NCBI GenBank assembly: GCA_039881045.1
Contig: JAYWVB010000001.1
Coordinates: forward strand, 1,302,001-1,366,000
DNA: 64,000 nucleotides
Source: Chaetomium olivaceum
Lineage: Eukaryota > Ascomycota > Sordariomycetes > Sordariales > Chaetomiaceae
Reading direction: 5' to 3'
The notes below the pieces were generated by a model. That model was not told the origin of the DNA, did not search any database, and saw only the letters and a list, made by a program, of their open reading frames with translations. Made by a program: the position numbers and the translations under genes. Below, one piece after another: positions 32,104 through 43,600 of this stretch; position 1 is the stretch's first letter; every line of letters starts with the position of its first letter.

Positions 32104-33427
32104 CTTGTCGGCTGATCGACCTCGGCCGTGTCAACTGTTTGTTTCGTCCTTGTTTCCGTATGCAGGCCGTATCGCGAATAACCACGTCAGGTCAAAGTCG
32201 CGAAGGTGGCACTTGGGCGGCTGCCTCGCAAAGCAAGCCAAGCGGTGGGATGTGGGGTAAAATCGGCGGTGGAGGCAATCCCAGGACAGTGCGGGCCTCG
32301 GACGGGTATTTGGTGAGGTACAGGATGATGGGGCGGGAATGGGCTCTACGGCCTGAGGAGATGGATATTGTAGGAGGGAAATAAATTAGGGATTCACGCA
32401 GGCGTGAAATTGTTGATTAGAAACTGGGGGCCTGCAGAACCCAACTGAAGTCCTTGGCAGTGACCGACGATGACACAAGCAGCCCAGGCAGGCGAGCCCC
32501 ACATTGACCCGCACCTCCGACCGGGCACAGGCAAGCTCCGGGCAGCTCCGGGTTCCTCCATCGACAAGACCGCCGTGGACATGTTCATTTTAGGTAGCTC
32601 CGTGTATGAAGTAGGTACTCTCCTTTGGCCAAAAAAACTGATACACCAAAAACAAAGAAGACAAAAAGTCAGAGATTTTATTCCACTTCGTTTTCTTAAT
32701 TTCGGGCTCAATTTCCCAAAATGACGACAAAAACCCAGAGATTTTGTTCCACTTCATTCTGTTAAGTTCGGGTCCGATTTGACCGAGGAATATCGCATCA
32801 AGACAGCTCCGTGTACTTTGGGTGTATCGGTTTTTTTGGTTTTTTTTGCCCAGCAGGAGAGGGGCAACATAGCGAGGTAGTGCGGCACAGTTCGTTGATT
32901 TTGTCAGACACAGCACACAGCATCCCAATGTTTCTTCAACGGCTTTACATGGCTAATCCTGCCTATGTTTTCCACCTAGGTCGTCCCAGATGCTCCGAAT
33001 AACAATGACAGCCCCACTGAAAGATGCCTTGCGCTCGGCGTACAACGTCATTCACGACTGAAGAGAACAGCTCCTAACGCGAAATGTGCCTAGGTTTGTT
33101 GGCTATGCAGTCCTCCAAGTTGAAACGCGTCAGTTCGTGCAATCGATCGAGGCCGCTTTAAGCCGAGAACGTACCCATTCATGTAGGCATTGTGTGCTCA
33201 TGGTGGCTCGGAACAGGGAACATTCATGTTCTTGGGAGGTGTTTCGGTCCAGGAGTAGGATTGTCGTCGGATATTTGCCTAAGCCGTCGATGAAAAGCGA
33301 AAATCGGTGACCCTCGTGATGACGATAAATCCGGATGCGATGTTCTTGTCCAAGGAATATGTTATCGTCTCCCCTGCCATCCGTGGATATCCAACCTCGC
33401 CACCTCTCCGAAGGGACCTGGCCCCTC
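32104..33427. other. Intergenic with a small repeated element
   Basis: Holds a 66-bp tandem duplication with flanking inverted similarity (32618-32861). 32870-33427 has no conserved coding sequence beyond the 3' end of the small gene at 33428. Confidence 0.5.
32618..32861. repeat. Inverted-repeat element with internal 66-bp duplication (MITE-like)
   Basis: Left arm about 32618-32658 (CTCTCCTTTGGCC, A7, CTGATACACC). Right arm about 32816-32861 is similar in reverse complement (GGTGTATCGG, T7, ..., GGAGAG). Inside, a unit beginning near 32665 recurs near 32731 (both read CAGAGATTTT.TTCCACTTC). The 11-mer AGCTCCGTGTA occurs at 32596 and 32805. No transposase. Confidence 0.55.
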
Positions 33428-33880
33428 TCAGAGGAAATGAACGATGCCGCAGCAAAACTTGATCCGAGTGCGTTTCGCTGCAATATTGCCCGACGGCGTG
33501 ATACCCAGGGCCCGCAGGATGGCATCAGCTTGGTGGGCTGGAAAGTAACCAGTTAGTCCTAATCTGCTTTACAGGAACAAGAAGATCCGGATGGGTGTAT
33601 ACCTGGCATAACCATGATCTCGTTCACCGTTTGAGGGAAATTGGGTATGACCACCCCATTGGCAACAGCAACAAGCGGTACGATCACATGTTCAGGTCTA
33701 CCGACGTGTCGGCTGTTGACGAGCCGTGCTAACATGTTCGTCTCATGCGCTCGTAGCCGCCGGGTAAGCCTCGCCTCCATTTCATGCATCGCCGTGATGA
33801 TGCGATTCTCGTTGAAGTGGTGCGAGAGCTGTGCAATGCTGGGTAGGTCGCCCCTGTGCGTCCGGGAGTTCGGCCATGGC
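33428..33880 (-). CDS. Small protein of unknown function
   Basis: Minus strand, exon 2 33537-33428 and exon 1 ending at 33603; intron 33602-33538 with GTATAC donor, ACTAAC branch and TTCCAG acceptor, phases agreeing. Coding-like sequence: GDLPSIAQLSHHFNENRIIT, then AMHEMEARLTRRLRAHETNM, LARLVNSRHVGRPEHVIVPL, NGVVIPNFPQTVNEIMVMPA, then HQADAILRALGI and ending KFCCGIVHFL. The second half has a pattern of small fungal proteins in which an NFP.T motif is followed by a helix ending ILxALG. The start is unclear: MAELPDAQ at about 33878 is one base out of frame with the rest, so either a base is missing near 33850 or the first in-frame Met (33789, MHEMEAR) is used. Function unknown. Confidence 0.5.
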
Positions 33881-34545
33881 TGAGTTGGTTATCTTAAGTA
33901 GGTAGGCAGGTAGAGCTTTCAAATGAGATTAACGGGAAACAGGAAAAGGGTCCGGGACACCTAAAGGACAAGCTCTCAATTCGTAAATGGACAGAGAGGC
34001 ATTGTCGTGGGTTATTAAATCCACAAGGTAGAGGTCGGCAAGCTCTCTTATCACCTAGGTATCGCTTACCCACGTAGCACAAGCACAAGCAGTGGATACT
34101 ATACCTAGGTAGGTACATTAGCTCTGTAGGTTAGGTACAGTACAGTATGTATGTACATATGTACATTATTCAGGCTTCGGGCTAAGCATCGTCCCAACCT
34201 GGAATGTGCGAGTGCAATCCCGTAACTCTCGTGCAACCGACAACATACCATATAACGGGAAAACTTGCACTGAGCAAATAAGGTAGGTACTGTACGTTCA
34301 AACAACAGTCAACGAGGCAACAGACTATCACACAAACGTAACGGGTAGACTATACGAATACATGTGTAATAACCCCCAGTGAAAATTATAGTTTCTTCCG
34401 CTGTTCTTAAATCGTGAGTTTAGCCGCTTCAGGTGGAACCTGATCCGGCGCATCTCATTAAGTCTCGGACGGCTCTCTCAGATATACACATCCCCCGGAG
34501 CAGCCAACCTCGACCTTGGTATCCCATCTCCCCACAACCCTTGCC
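33881..34545. other. Intergenic with clustered TACCTAGGTA-like motifs
   Basis: No gene. Contains repeated ACCTAGGTA, AGGTAGGTA and GTACATAC words between 33890 and 34300, including a run of TATGTATGTACATATGTACAT at 34147-34167. Confidence 0.5.
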
Positions 34546-35688
34546 CTATGCTTCAACCTTCCTCAAAGAGTTATAATGCTCCCCTAACCCATACCCGTGC
34601 CGATAATATGCCAACCACAACGTCTTCCTCTCTTCCTCCTTCTTAGCAGCCTCCCCATCCGTATCCCCCTCCCCAGCACCACCAGCAATAGTAGCATCAG
34701 GTTTAACCACCTCGACCCTCCCCTCCCCCTGCACGACCCTAATCTCAACCCCATACGCATTCGCCAGCGCGCTCAACTCCAACTCCCCGCCCCACTCCGC
34801 CGTATCCCTGATCCGCCCAACATACCCCTCCACCCCCTCCTCCAAAAACCCAGCATACGCATCCCCATGCCCCGCAATCCAATCCGCCGCCGCATACCTC
34901 ACCGCCCGGTACGGGGGCACCTTGACCAACCCCCTCTCCCCCTCCCCCCTCAACCTCCACCTCCACCTCCCCTTTCCCCACCTGCCCTCCCACCACTACC
35001 ACCTCCCCTTTCCCCCCTTCCCCACCCGAAGGTGAAATCCCATTAACCCTGAGTTGATCCGCCACCGCCGAAAACAAACAGTGCCCGTCCGGCGCGATCT
35101 CGTGCTCCCGCAGCGCATGCTTCGCAAACTCGCGCTGCATGGCCCGCCGCTCCAGCTCGCGCCGGTCGGGCATGGCGGCGGCCTCGGCGGCGGCGGCGGC
35201 CGTGGCGGCTTCCTGCTCGGCTGCGCGGCGGGCGAGGCGGGCTTTTTGGCGGTTGGGTTTTTTCTTTTGTTGCTGTTGTTGTTGTTGTTGTTCGGAGGGG
35301 GGTGGTTGTTGGGAGGGTTGGTTTTGGGAGGGCTGTTGTTGTTGTTGTTGTTTTGTTGTTGTGTCGGGGAGAGGGTTGTGGAGGCGAGGGTGCGGGTGAG
35401 GTCGTCGGTGGTGGTGTTGGTAGGGGGTGGTTGTGGTGGTTCGTTATCGGTGTCTTCGTTGTCGTCTTCGTCGGCCTCCCCCGACAGCTTGCGTAGTTCC
35501 TCCCCCTGCCGCTCCTTGAGCTGGCGCTCGAGCTCGGCGCACTCGTCGTTGACAAACTTGCGCGTCTTCTTGGTCGCGTTCTTCTTTTTGCTGGTGACGC
35601 GCGATTGCAGGTCGCGTTGCTCCTTTCTGTGCCGCGCCTGCATCTGCTCGAGGGTCTCCTCCATGGTGGCTGTTTCTGGCGAGGACAT
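34546..35688 (-). CDS. OTU2: OTU-family cysteine protease (deubiquitinase, OTU2/OTUD6-like), frame broken
   Basis: Minus strand, single exon as far as seen, from MSSPETATMEETLEQMQ at 35688 to RKVEA and TAG at 34546. N-terminal part: a charged coiled-coil region (MQARHRKEQRDLQSRV, ELERQLKERQGEELRKL), then an Asn/Gln-rich low-complexity stretch (TTG repeats, 35270-35365), then a basic helix (RQKARLARRAAEQEAA). OTU domain: EIAPDGHCLFSAVADQLRVN holds the catalytic Asp and Cys; YRAVRYAAADWIAGH, ELELSALANAYGVEIRVV and YGLGEHYNSL (catalytic His) follow. This arrangement is that of OTU2/OTUD6 proteins, which remove ubiquitin and bind ribosome-associated ubiquitin conjugates. Frame changes near 35262 (A run) and near 34950-35000 (GGGGAG-rich) break the frame; missing bases in homopolymers explain the first. 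Family call is firm. Confidence 0.85.
35271..35365. repeat. (TTG)n trinucleotide repeats inside the OTU gene
   Basis: Two TTG tracts (about 35271-35292 and 35335-35361), read as Asn/Gln codons on the minus strand. They form the low-complexity linker between coiled coil and OTU domain. Confidence 0.85.
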
Positions 35689-36523
35689 TGTGGCTGGTTC
35701 TGGTAGTAAGCTGGGTGTAGGTTGTTTCGAGGTCCAGACAAGCTTTCCCGAGTGAAAGAGTATGGTGGGGGATGGCGGGGCTGTGATTGATAAGGGTTAG
35801 GGGTGGTTTCCCGATACGAGCCCACTTACACGAAAGGATGAAGACATACAGATCACATCTGTAGACAAGGCATTGATTGTATTGTAACCCTCTGAAGCAA
35901 CATTTAGGAGACTTCGCTCTTTTATTCTAATTCTTTTGCATTTGCAGAGTCAAGTAGCGCCCTGCGTACCGAGTCAATATCCTGATGGCCTACCTATCCT
36001 CACCAGCGGAACCACGCAAAAGAAACAGGAAACTGAATCTGGTCTGTTCTCTAACTTGGACAACATAGCCCAGTATATTCAACCAGTCCATGAATGCCGC
36101 CGCCAACTCTACCGCTCACGTCGCCCGCGGCTGTCCCGCAGGGCACTGAAAAGAAGCCAGAACGGAATAAATATACAACGGGAGTCTCAGGCTCTCTCTC
36201 AGCAGCTCCACTGACAATGGTATCACAATCAAAACGGGCTGGCATAAAACATACCCTAACCCCAGCGGTGCTATGCTTGCCTTCGACCAGCCATGAAGCC
36301 CACAGATACCGTAGAAAGGAAGTCTTGGAAAAAAACCCACCCCCCTGTCACGATGGGGACGATGACACATGCCGGTCATAAAAGCAAAGACCCTCAGCAG
36401 ACCTTTTTTTCAGATTAACAAAGAAAATTAGAAAATAGCGAGAAAGCGTCAGTCGTGACGGGACAGCAGCGTGTGCCACAAGATGTAGAGGGTAAAACAA
36501 AAACCAAGAAGAGAAGGCACCCC
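35689..36523. other. Intergenic (OTU promoter, ApsA 3' side)
   Basis: No supportable gene or repeat. Holds the upstream region of the OTU gene and the 3' flank of the ApsA-like gene. Confidence 0.45.
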
Positions 36524-39500
36524 TTAAAACCCCCTAAAGGGGTCGTCCCGCATGTACCACTCGTCCAGGTCGTCGGTGGCGCGAGTGGTGCGGCTCTGGT
36601 AGCTGTCGCGCTGGCGGCTGCCCCGGCTGGCCCGGCGACGGAGCTCCTTGCTGCGTCGCCGCGTCACCTGCCGGAACTCGTCCTGCTGGTAAGGCGTCTC
36701 GTTGAACGCGAGGGGGCTGATGAAGGCCTCCATGCGCACCGTGCCGATGGCGTCGAAGAAGTTGTTCATGACGGGCCCGCTGGGCCGGCTCGAGGCCTCC
36801 GACGTGCGCACCGACGGCGTCGCCCACGTCATGCCGCTGGAGCCCGTGACGGCGCTGGCGCCCGCGTTGCTGCTGTAGAGATCCGACGACCCGGCGGTCA
36901 TGACGCTGTTGCCCGCCGTGCTGTTCGACGCCGTGTGAGACGCTCCGCTTCCGGCTGGGCCGGAGAAGCCGCGGAACGAGAGCGGAGGCGGGATGTGGCT
37001 ACCGGTGTTGCTGCGCTTGCGCCCGTGGATCGCGCCTTGGTTGGAGAACCGGGCGATGGCCGGGGGCTCGGCAGTGTCCCTCGACTCATCCCGCGTGTGC
37101 GTGTGCGCGGGAACTTTGTAGACGATTTCCGGCACCGGAGGGGGTCGGAAGCTAGGAATGCTGGGCGGAGCACTATCCATGTGTGACTCTGCCGTTACCG
37201 GATCCGACTTGATCACCGCTGTCTTGGCCTTGGTGAGGCGGATCGAATCGCGAATCGCTCGCCGCTTAGGCTTCGGTAACTCGTACTGCTCGACCAACGG
37301 GCTTCGATGGCGGTACCGCCAAGGTATCGGGTATGGCCTGGTTTGAGTGTGCCAAAAAGGAGAGGGATGTTAGCCATATGTAATGGCGTTCAGCGTTTGC
37401 GGCTGTGAATTTGAGCGCCCGCTGCGGCGTCAAGATGAGAATCGACCTGTTGAATATCTGGTTGGTGCCCTTCGGGGGCGGATTGTCATCCTTGACATCC
37501 AACACGGATTGAATCACCACTATCCCGAAAGTCAGCAGCGGAACTCTGTATGCTCGTAACCATTCTTTACTTACGCTTGCGGCCAGACTTGCCCAACAGC
37601 GCGCTCCCTGAAGCCGGCTGCTTGCTGCTCCAGAGGATCGAACGCTCGTAGGGCGCAAGCCAAACCCATCTCTTATGACGGTCATTGCTGTTGTCATCGC
37701 CGCCCTTGGTATCCGCTACGCCAAAAGACTTGCGCCTCCGCACATATTTAAACATCCATTCGCCCACCATGGTCTGGGCGATCGTGTCTACCACAGTGGG
37801 CGGCTGGGTCGAGGCAGCATGCGATGGCGCAGCCGTGTCCGCCGTGTTCGCCGTTGTTGTCGACGGCTGGGACCTGTGGCTCCGATACTTGGGCGCCATA
37901 TACCCATCCCTCGTGCGCGGCGCCGTGATATCGTTGTTCGGCAACGGGGGTAGCCTGGGGCTGTCGAACGCTTCCGCAGAGGGACCGGCCGCTGGCGGAG
38001 AGCGGCTGCCACGCCGCCGATACCTCTGGTTTCGGGGAAGAACCACTGCCGAGCGCACCTTGCGGATGCTACCGGCGCGGTAATGGCTCCGGTTCGAGCC
38101 GCGCCTCGACCAGACATCCGAACTCCTGCTCGGGCTGGTGCGCCCATCGCTCGGGGCACTGATACTGACGGGAGGCTGCCTGGAACTCGCGCGTGTGGGG
38201 ATCGGGAACGGGGGTTCCTTGGGGTCCGTCAAGCTCGGACTCCTAGCCCTCTGGTGAGAAGCGATGCCGTTCTGGATCATAACAGTTCGGCGCATGACGC
38301 TGGGCTTGGTACCGAAAATCGAGGGCCGTCCGCCGCGCCTCGAACTCCTCCTGCCGAAACCCATGTCCCGCATGTCATGCGTCGGGTAGGCTACTGAGTC
38401 GTAGGCTTCGCCATCCTCAGACCCGGGAGAGAAGAAACGGCTGCTGGCCTTTGGTGAGAAGGCGTTCTCCGACGACGTAACGGTCCCTATCGAGTTCCGC
38501 TTGCCCCCACGGTTCGAGCCGTTCTTGGGCTTCGGCGCGGAGAGCGCAGTGCGGTACTCCGAGTCGCTGAAATCAGCATCCAGGAATTCGTCAACCTCGT
38601 CAGAGCTGTTTCCGTCGAAGCCGGCAAACAAACTGCTAATCCGCGGCGGCCGTCGCATGGGCGCATTCTGACTGGAAAGAGGGCCGTCATCGTTGTTCCC
38701 GGGTAGAGATCGTGGGTTTCTTCTTCCAAGATGGACGAGGCAATCGGCGGTGACGAGGGCATATCCGTCAAGCTTCGTTTCGATGTCAGTCGTCGCGGGT
38801 TCCGCGGTGGCAAGTTTCCGGGAACTGGTGTGAAATGCCGGGTCCCTTCCATGGCCACTTCGACAACACCAAGCGCAGGCGAAGATGGCCGAGACGTGAT
38901 GGCAGACGGGTGGAGGTGTGGCGGGAGCCTATCCAGTCGTTGGTCAACCCGAATCTCTTCCGTCTGCATCGCTGACGACGTTGTAGATATAGTGGTCTGT
39001 ATCGACACTTGGCATCCGAAATCCTTGGTAAGTTGTGGAAGGCGCGGCTCGCGAGGTGAGCTCGGGCGACTAGTTGGGGGGATGATGCTAATGCTAGGAA
39101 TGGGCATTGGAAGTTCAAGGAGCGAGGGGTCAAGTGGAGCTGGCACATCATCAGTCTGCGTGGAAGCAGAAACCATGGCCGGCGTCTTGGGTCTCGGAGT
39201 TGGGGGTGTCTCCTGCAGTGGCGTCTTGGGCGTCCTCGGTGGGCTCAACGGCTCCTCGGCCGTTTGGGACGAACCGTTGACCATCAAGTTGTGCATGCCA
39301 AGCGTCTTGATAGCAAGCGGTTGGCCGACACTCACCCTCTTTCTCCGCTGATTCGCCTCGATTTCGTGGTCAGCACGAGGAGGGTTGTCGAGACCACTTA
39401 GCCTTTCATATCTTTGCAGGAGCGAGGATAATTCCGGAGTCGCCGGCTTTGAAGGAACAATCTTGGGAGACGGGGGCGGTGAATACTGTATCCCGGTGTC

Positions 39501-40649
39501 GACGTAGCTGACTTGAGGAGCAGGCGGCACCGTTTCGTCGTCCTCCTTGATGATACCGTCCTCGAGCCTCTCCAGCGCGGCAGGATTGAAGGCCAGCTTT
39601 CCACGAGCCACGCTGCCAGGCCTCCTCATGCTGTCATTGCTCCGGTGTCGTTGGTGGGTTCGGAAGGCAAGACTGTCTCGGCTGAAGTTTCGGAAATGGC
39701 CCTTCGAGAGGACACTGTCCCGGCCGCCGTAGTCGCTTTCGTCGTCGTAACCGCCGTCGAATCCCAGCTCGTCAGCCAACGAGTTCCCATTTGCCTTGAG
39801 GATGCTATTGGCGACCGAAAACCGGATGCTGTTCGTGATGCTCATGCTCCGAACGCTAGCAGCATCGTCCTTCACGCTTTCCTCCCCATCACTCTCTCCA
39901 CCATTCGCTGCCCCATCCTGCCCCTCTGCCTGCGCAGCCTGGAATGCGGCAACCTCCTCCAAAACAACTTTTAGTCGTGTCTCGGCGACGTGGATCCTCC
40001 GCTCCTGCTTGCGCTTCTCCTCCTCCCACTCGTCTTTCTCCTTCGCCCATTGCTCATGCACACGCTGCGAGTCTTCTTCCTGGCTCCGCAACTTCTTCTG
40101 CGTCGTCTCGAGCCGCTTCCGCGTTTCGGACGCTGATTCAATCGCCTCGTCACGTTCTCTCGCCAGTTCCCCCAACGCAGAGGACGTTCCCCCTTCCAAC
40201 AACGAGAGTTGCCGCTTTAACGACCTGCTTTCCTTCCCTGTTGTTGATAGCGAAGCCTGCAGAGTCTCGGATTCCTCCCGCACTGTGTGTAGTGATGTCT
40301 CGAGGCTCTCGATGATCTTCAGTTTCTCCTCCTGGTCTCGCCTCAGGGAGAGAATCTCAGACACCAAACTCGCATGGAGCGTTGGTGTGAAACGACGTGG
40401 GTCCAAGATGCTGATGTTCTCATCGTTTGTGACATCCCTAGAAGACCTCTTAGATCCCCTCTCGCTCTTGTCCACAGGAAGTGGCGGAGGGGAACGACTT
40501 TTGCCCTTCTTTCCGGTAGGCGTAATCGACCTCCCTGACTTTCGCGAGCCGCGTGAAACCGTCCGCGAGAGGGGTCGGTGAGGCGTATCAATGGGCGTCG
40601 GCGGCACCGTCGGGCCGGTCGATTCGTCTTCGGTTTCCCACACAGCCAT
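36524..40649 (-). CDS. apsA: Cortical PH-domain protein, ApsA/Num1-like (nuclear positioning), ~1357 aa, frame broken twice
   Basis: Minus strand, exons 40649-37575 and 37519-36524; intron 37574-37520 (GTAAGT donor, GCTGAC branch, ATAG acceptor). N-terminus is Ser/Pro-rich with basic patches. Residues about 95-245 are a coiled coil (VSEILSLRRDQEEKLKIIES, ELARERDEAIESASETRKRL, EQWAKEKDEWEEEKRKQERR). A long disordered middle follows. The PH domain lies near the C-terminal third: VVDTIAQTMVGEWMFKYVRR, RHKRWVWLAPYERSILWSSK, SGSALLGKSGRK, then after the intron VIQSVLDVKDDNP and RSILILTPQRALKFTA. This block is characteristic of fungal ApsA/Num1 proteins, which sit at the cell cortex through the PH domain and anchor dynein to move nuclei. 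Frame changes near 38705 (a missing C) and near 37300 separate otherwise continuous parts. The tail ends DLDEWYMRDDPFRGF. Confidence 0.87.
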
Positions 40650-43600
40650 TATGAATGAATGCTGTGTGTTAACTTTGTGTGAACTGACAAAGATTGCCGT
40701 CTCTTGCTTGACCTAATGGAAAACTCAGATCATTTCCACTGCTGCTCCAATTCGTTTCCAGATGAGCGGCGGGTGCGTATGCGTGTTAGTGATATGCCGG
40801 TGGTGAGAGGCTGAGCTCGACTGCGATGATCCTTGTTTGACCAGGAACAGCTTATCGGACCTTGTTTCAAGGTGAAGCAATATGCAACGGGACGACCCAA
40901 GCTCGGAAGCTCAGCCGAACCGTCAATGCTCGAAACAGCCCTCCGTAGCACGAAATGCATGCACAACCACGGATGGCCAAACGGTCTGCGACACTGGGCC
41001 AGATTGCACTAGTTCACGAGTCGCACGTCGTCGGTGTCGGCGCTGATTCCATGCAATATCCCCATCGGTTTTGATGCCAATCCTAGTTACAATTGACCAA
41101 TCAGCAATGCTGTCACTCCAAGATTGTTCAAGCTATAACATGTGTCTTATGAAATAGGGGAGCCCCAACTAAGCCAAGCCGGGAGAGACAGCATGCGAAC
41201 TTGGGGCGGAAGCAAAACCGGGGTCTCACGAATTCGAGAGGCGACTCACAAGGTGCGGAAACTAAGTGTCGCGTAGCCTAGGACAGAGTGGCGAGATCAA
41301 CGACCATTTGCTGTTTGTCGTCCAGGATATCGAGTTTGGCGTGTTTAGAGTTCCCGGCCTGCCACGAGGTGGAACCGGAAGATGGGACGAACAGCGGTTC
41401 GTGGCGATCTCGTCAGGTGGGCTCACAAATCGCGGAATCTCGGAGCTTGCTACAAGATGTCTCAGTCAGTACAATGTTGGTTGGGGGGGGAGCTGAGGCG
41501 AATTGGGTCTCGCAGTCGTCACTGGCGCGGTGCTAGGTGGTTAGTTTCACGTACCTTTGGCTCCAAAGACAGGTAGATAGTGATAGATGTAATGGAAGGG
41601 CCCGAAGAAGGAATGTCCCGGCTGGCGTTTCTTTAGAGAGAGACTGGAAGAGAAAATAATGCAAGTCGCGTAAAGAAAGGAAACCGGGGTATCGTATCGC
41701 GCCGCTTGCCGACTTGAACATGAAGGTGGAAGGGGAAAAAGAGCGTGCCGAGTCTGGGAGTTCTCGAAGTCGAGACTCGACCAGACGAAAGAAGTGAACT
41801 TGAAGAGTGGCGTCACGGGCCACAGGTGAAAACGGTGCGTAAAGCAGCAACAGCGCCTCGTTGCTCAAGAGTCGAGAAAAGAAGGAGAACAATGCCCCCC
41901 AAAATGCGACACCGGGCCGGAAGTGAGATTGTATGTATTGTATGATACAAGGCCCAAAGGAGGTTTGGGCGGATCTGGGCGGACTGGGTTCTGTATGAGG
42001 ACTCCACCTTTTTACACGAGCCACCCGCAAGCTGCAGGAAAGTGGAGAATGTGGGATGCCCTGCAGAGCCTGCCGAAAAGCGAGCAGCGGCCTGGCCTGC
42101 AGTCGTTCCCTCCCCTCCCAGGTCCCGTCGCTCCCCTCCTGTCCCCCTGTGGGGCACGAATCGGGGAAGAGCAGAACCAAAATGCCAACCTGAGCACTGA
42201 CACAAATCTTTGGATGTGCCGTGCTGCTGCTGGCTGCTGGCTGCACATGCTGCGTCGAACACACAGGCCAATGGTTGCCGCACTCCCGCACGTTACAGCA
42301 CCCTGCCGGGCTCCCGCACCTCCACCAACCGTCTGCAAAGGAACACAAAGCGGCTCAAGATTGGTTACACAGGTCTTAATGAAGTCTAACTACTGGCTGT
42401 CCTGTTTGTGCATGTGCGCCTAGTTTATTTTCGAACTCGTTTCAAAGTTCCATCCAGAGCAAATCAACGATTTCTGAATAAGCCATCAGCACCAACACCA
42501 AAACCATGGATCCAGCCTGGAAACAACAAACCAACATTCGCGGCCTCGGAAAGACGAAAGACCAGGCAGGGTTCCCGAAGCGCTGGGTCAGGAATTGGCC
42601 TGTCGAGGGACGAAGTACAATGTACGTATTCTGTACTGTGTAAACAATAGGCCGGGGGGTCTTTCAGCACGCGAACGCGAGTTTGCTGCGTGAAACAAAG
42701 ATTGTGCTAACAGGCGAGGCAGTTTGCTGGTGCTCATTACGCCATGAGGTTCGAGAAGCCAAGGATCCATGGATGGAGGGGCTTCCCTGGTTCTGCAATC
42801 TGCAATTCCCGAAGACTCGACCCCAACCTGGATTTCACTCTCGCGGGAAAATCCCCGGAAAGACTCTCGGATCTCATCCAAAGATGGCAACCGATCTCCT
42901 AAATCGACGGTTTCTCTCCGCTGCTCATTGCTCCTCCTTCCGTCTCCGTCCCGAGTTTGCGAGCTCACCACCACCAATCCATCCCTCCATCATCACCCAG
43001 CACTGTCGCGCAGACTCACAGGAGTGCAACTGGAGTCTGCAGCCACCCGCACGCCCAGGCCTCGAGCAGAACGGCCATCCCGGCCTTCAAGGGGGTTCAA
43101 CGTGCGCATTTGATGGGTTCCAAAAAGGGATGAGACCCCCGGGGTGCGCACCAGCCGACTAGCTCGTTTGGGACGAAGCCTCTTGTGACGACCGGGAGGC
43201 AGCGAATGAGAGCCGGCGCCAGCCTGAGTTTAATCTCCTGGTGTGATAGGATGTTGACGATCGCCCGGGCTTCAGGGTCGTCCGAAGTGGGCACGTTGGG
43301 GGTGCGACCAGACCACTGCTCCACAAACCCTCTCTTCCGTCTCTTTTCGAAGAGTCTTTTTTTCCAGCTTCAAGTCTCGCCCCCATCACCCACGCACGTG
43401 CTTCATCATTCGAGGCCGACGCAGGTATTGATTCGGCAAGTTCCGGCGCGACAGACAGCAGACGGAAAAAAAGAAGAGAGGAAAGAATGTGAAAGATGGT
43501 CAAAACTGTGATTGCTGCGCGAGAACGGCGTGGCTGCTCCTCGATGAAGCTCCCCACCGGTCCCCTTTCACCGGAACAGCTAACCGAGTGAGACCCTGGC

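Noticed and set aside
39513..40581. Plus-strand open frames of 153-261 codons opposite ApsA
   Set aside because: Antisense to the coiled-coil exon; Ser-rich antisense of Glu/Arg codons.
41533..42348. 271-codon minus-strand open frame
   Set aside because: Largest open frame in the gene-poor gap, but no domain, no hydrophobic or helical pattern, skewed composition (Ser, Leu, Cys, Pro) and overlapping frames of similar length on the plus strand. Looks like chance.
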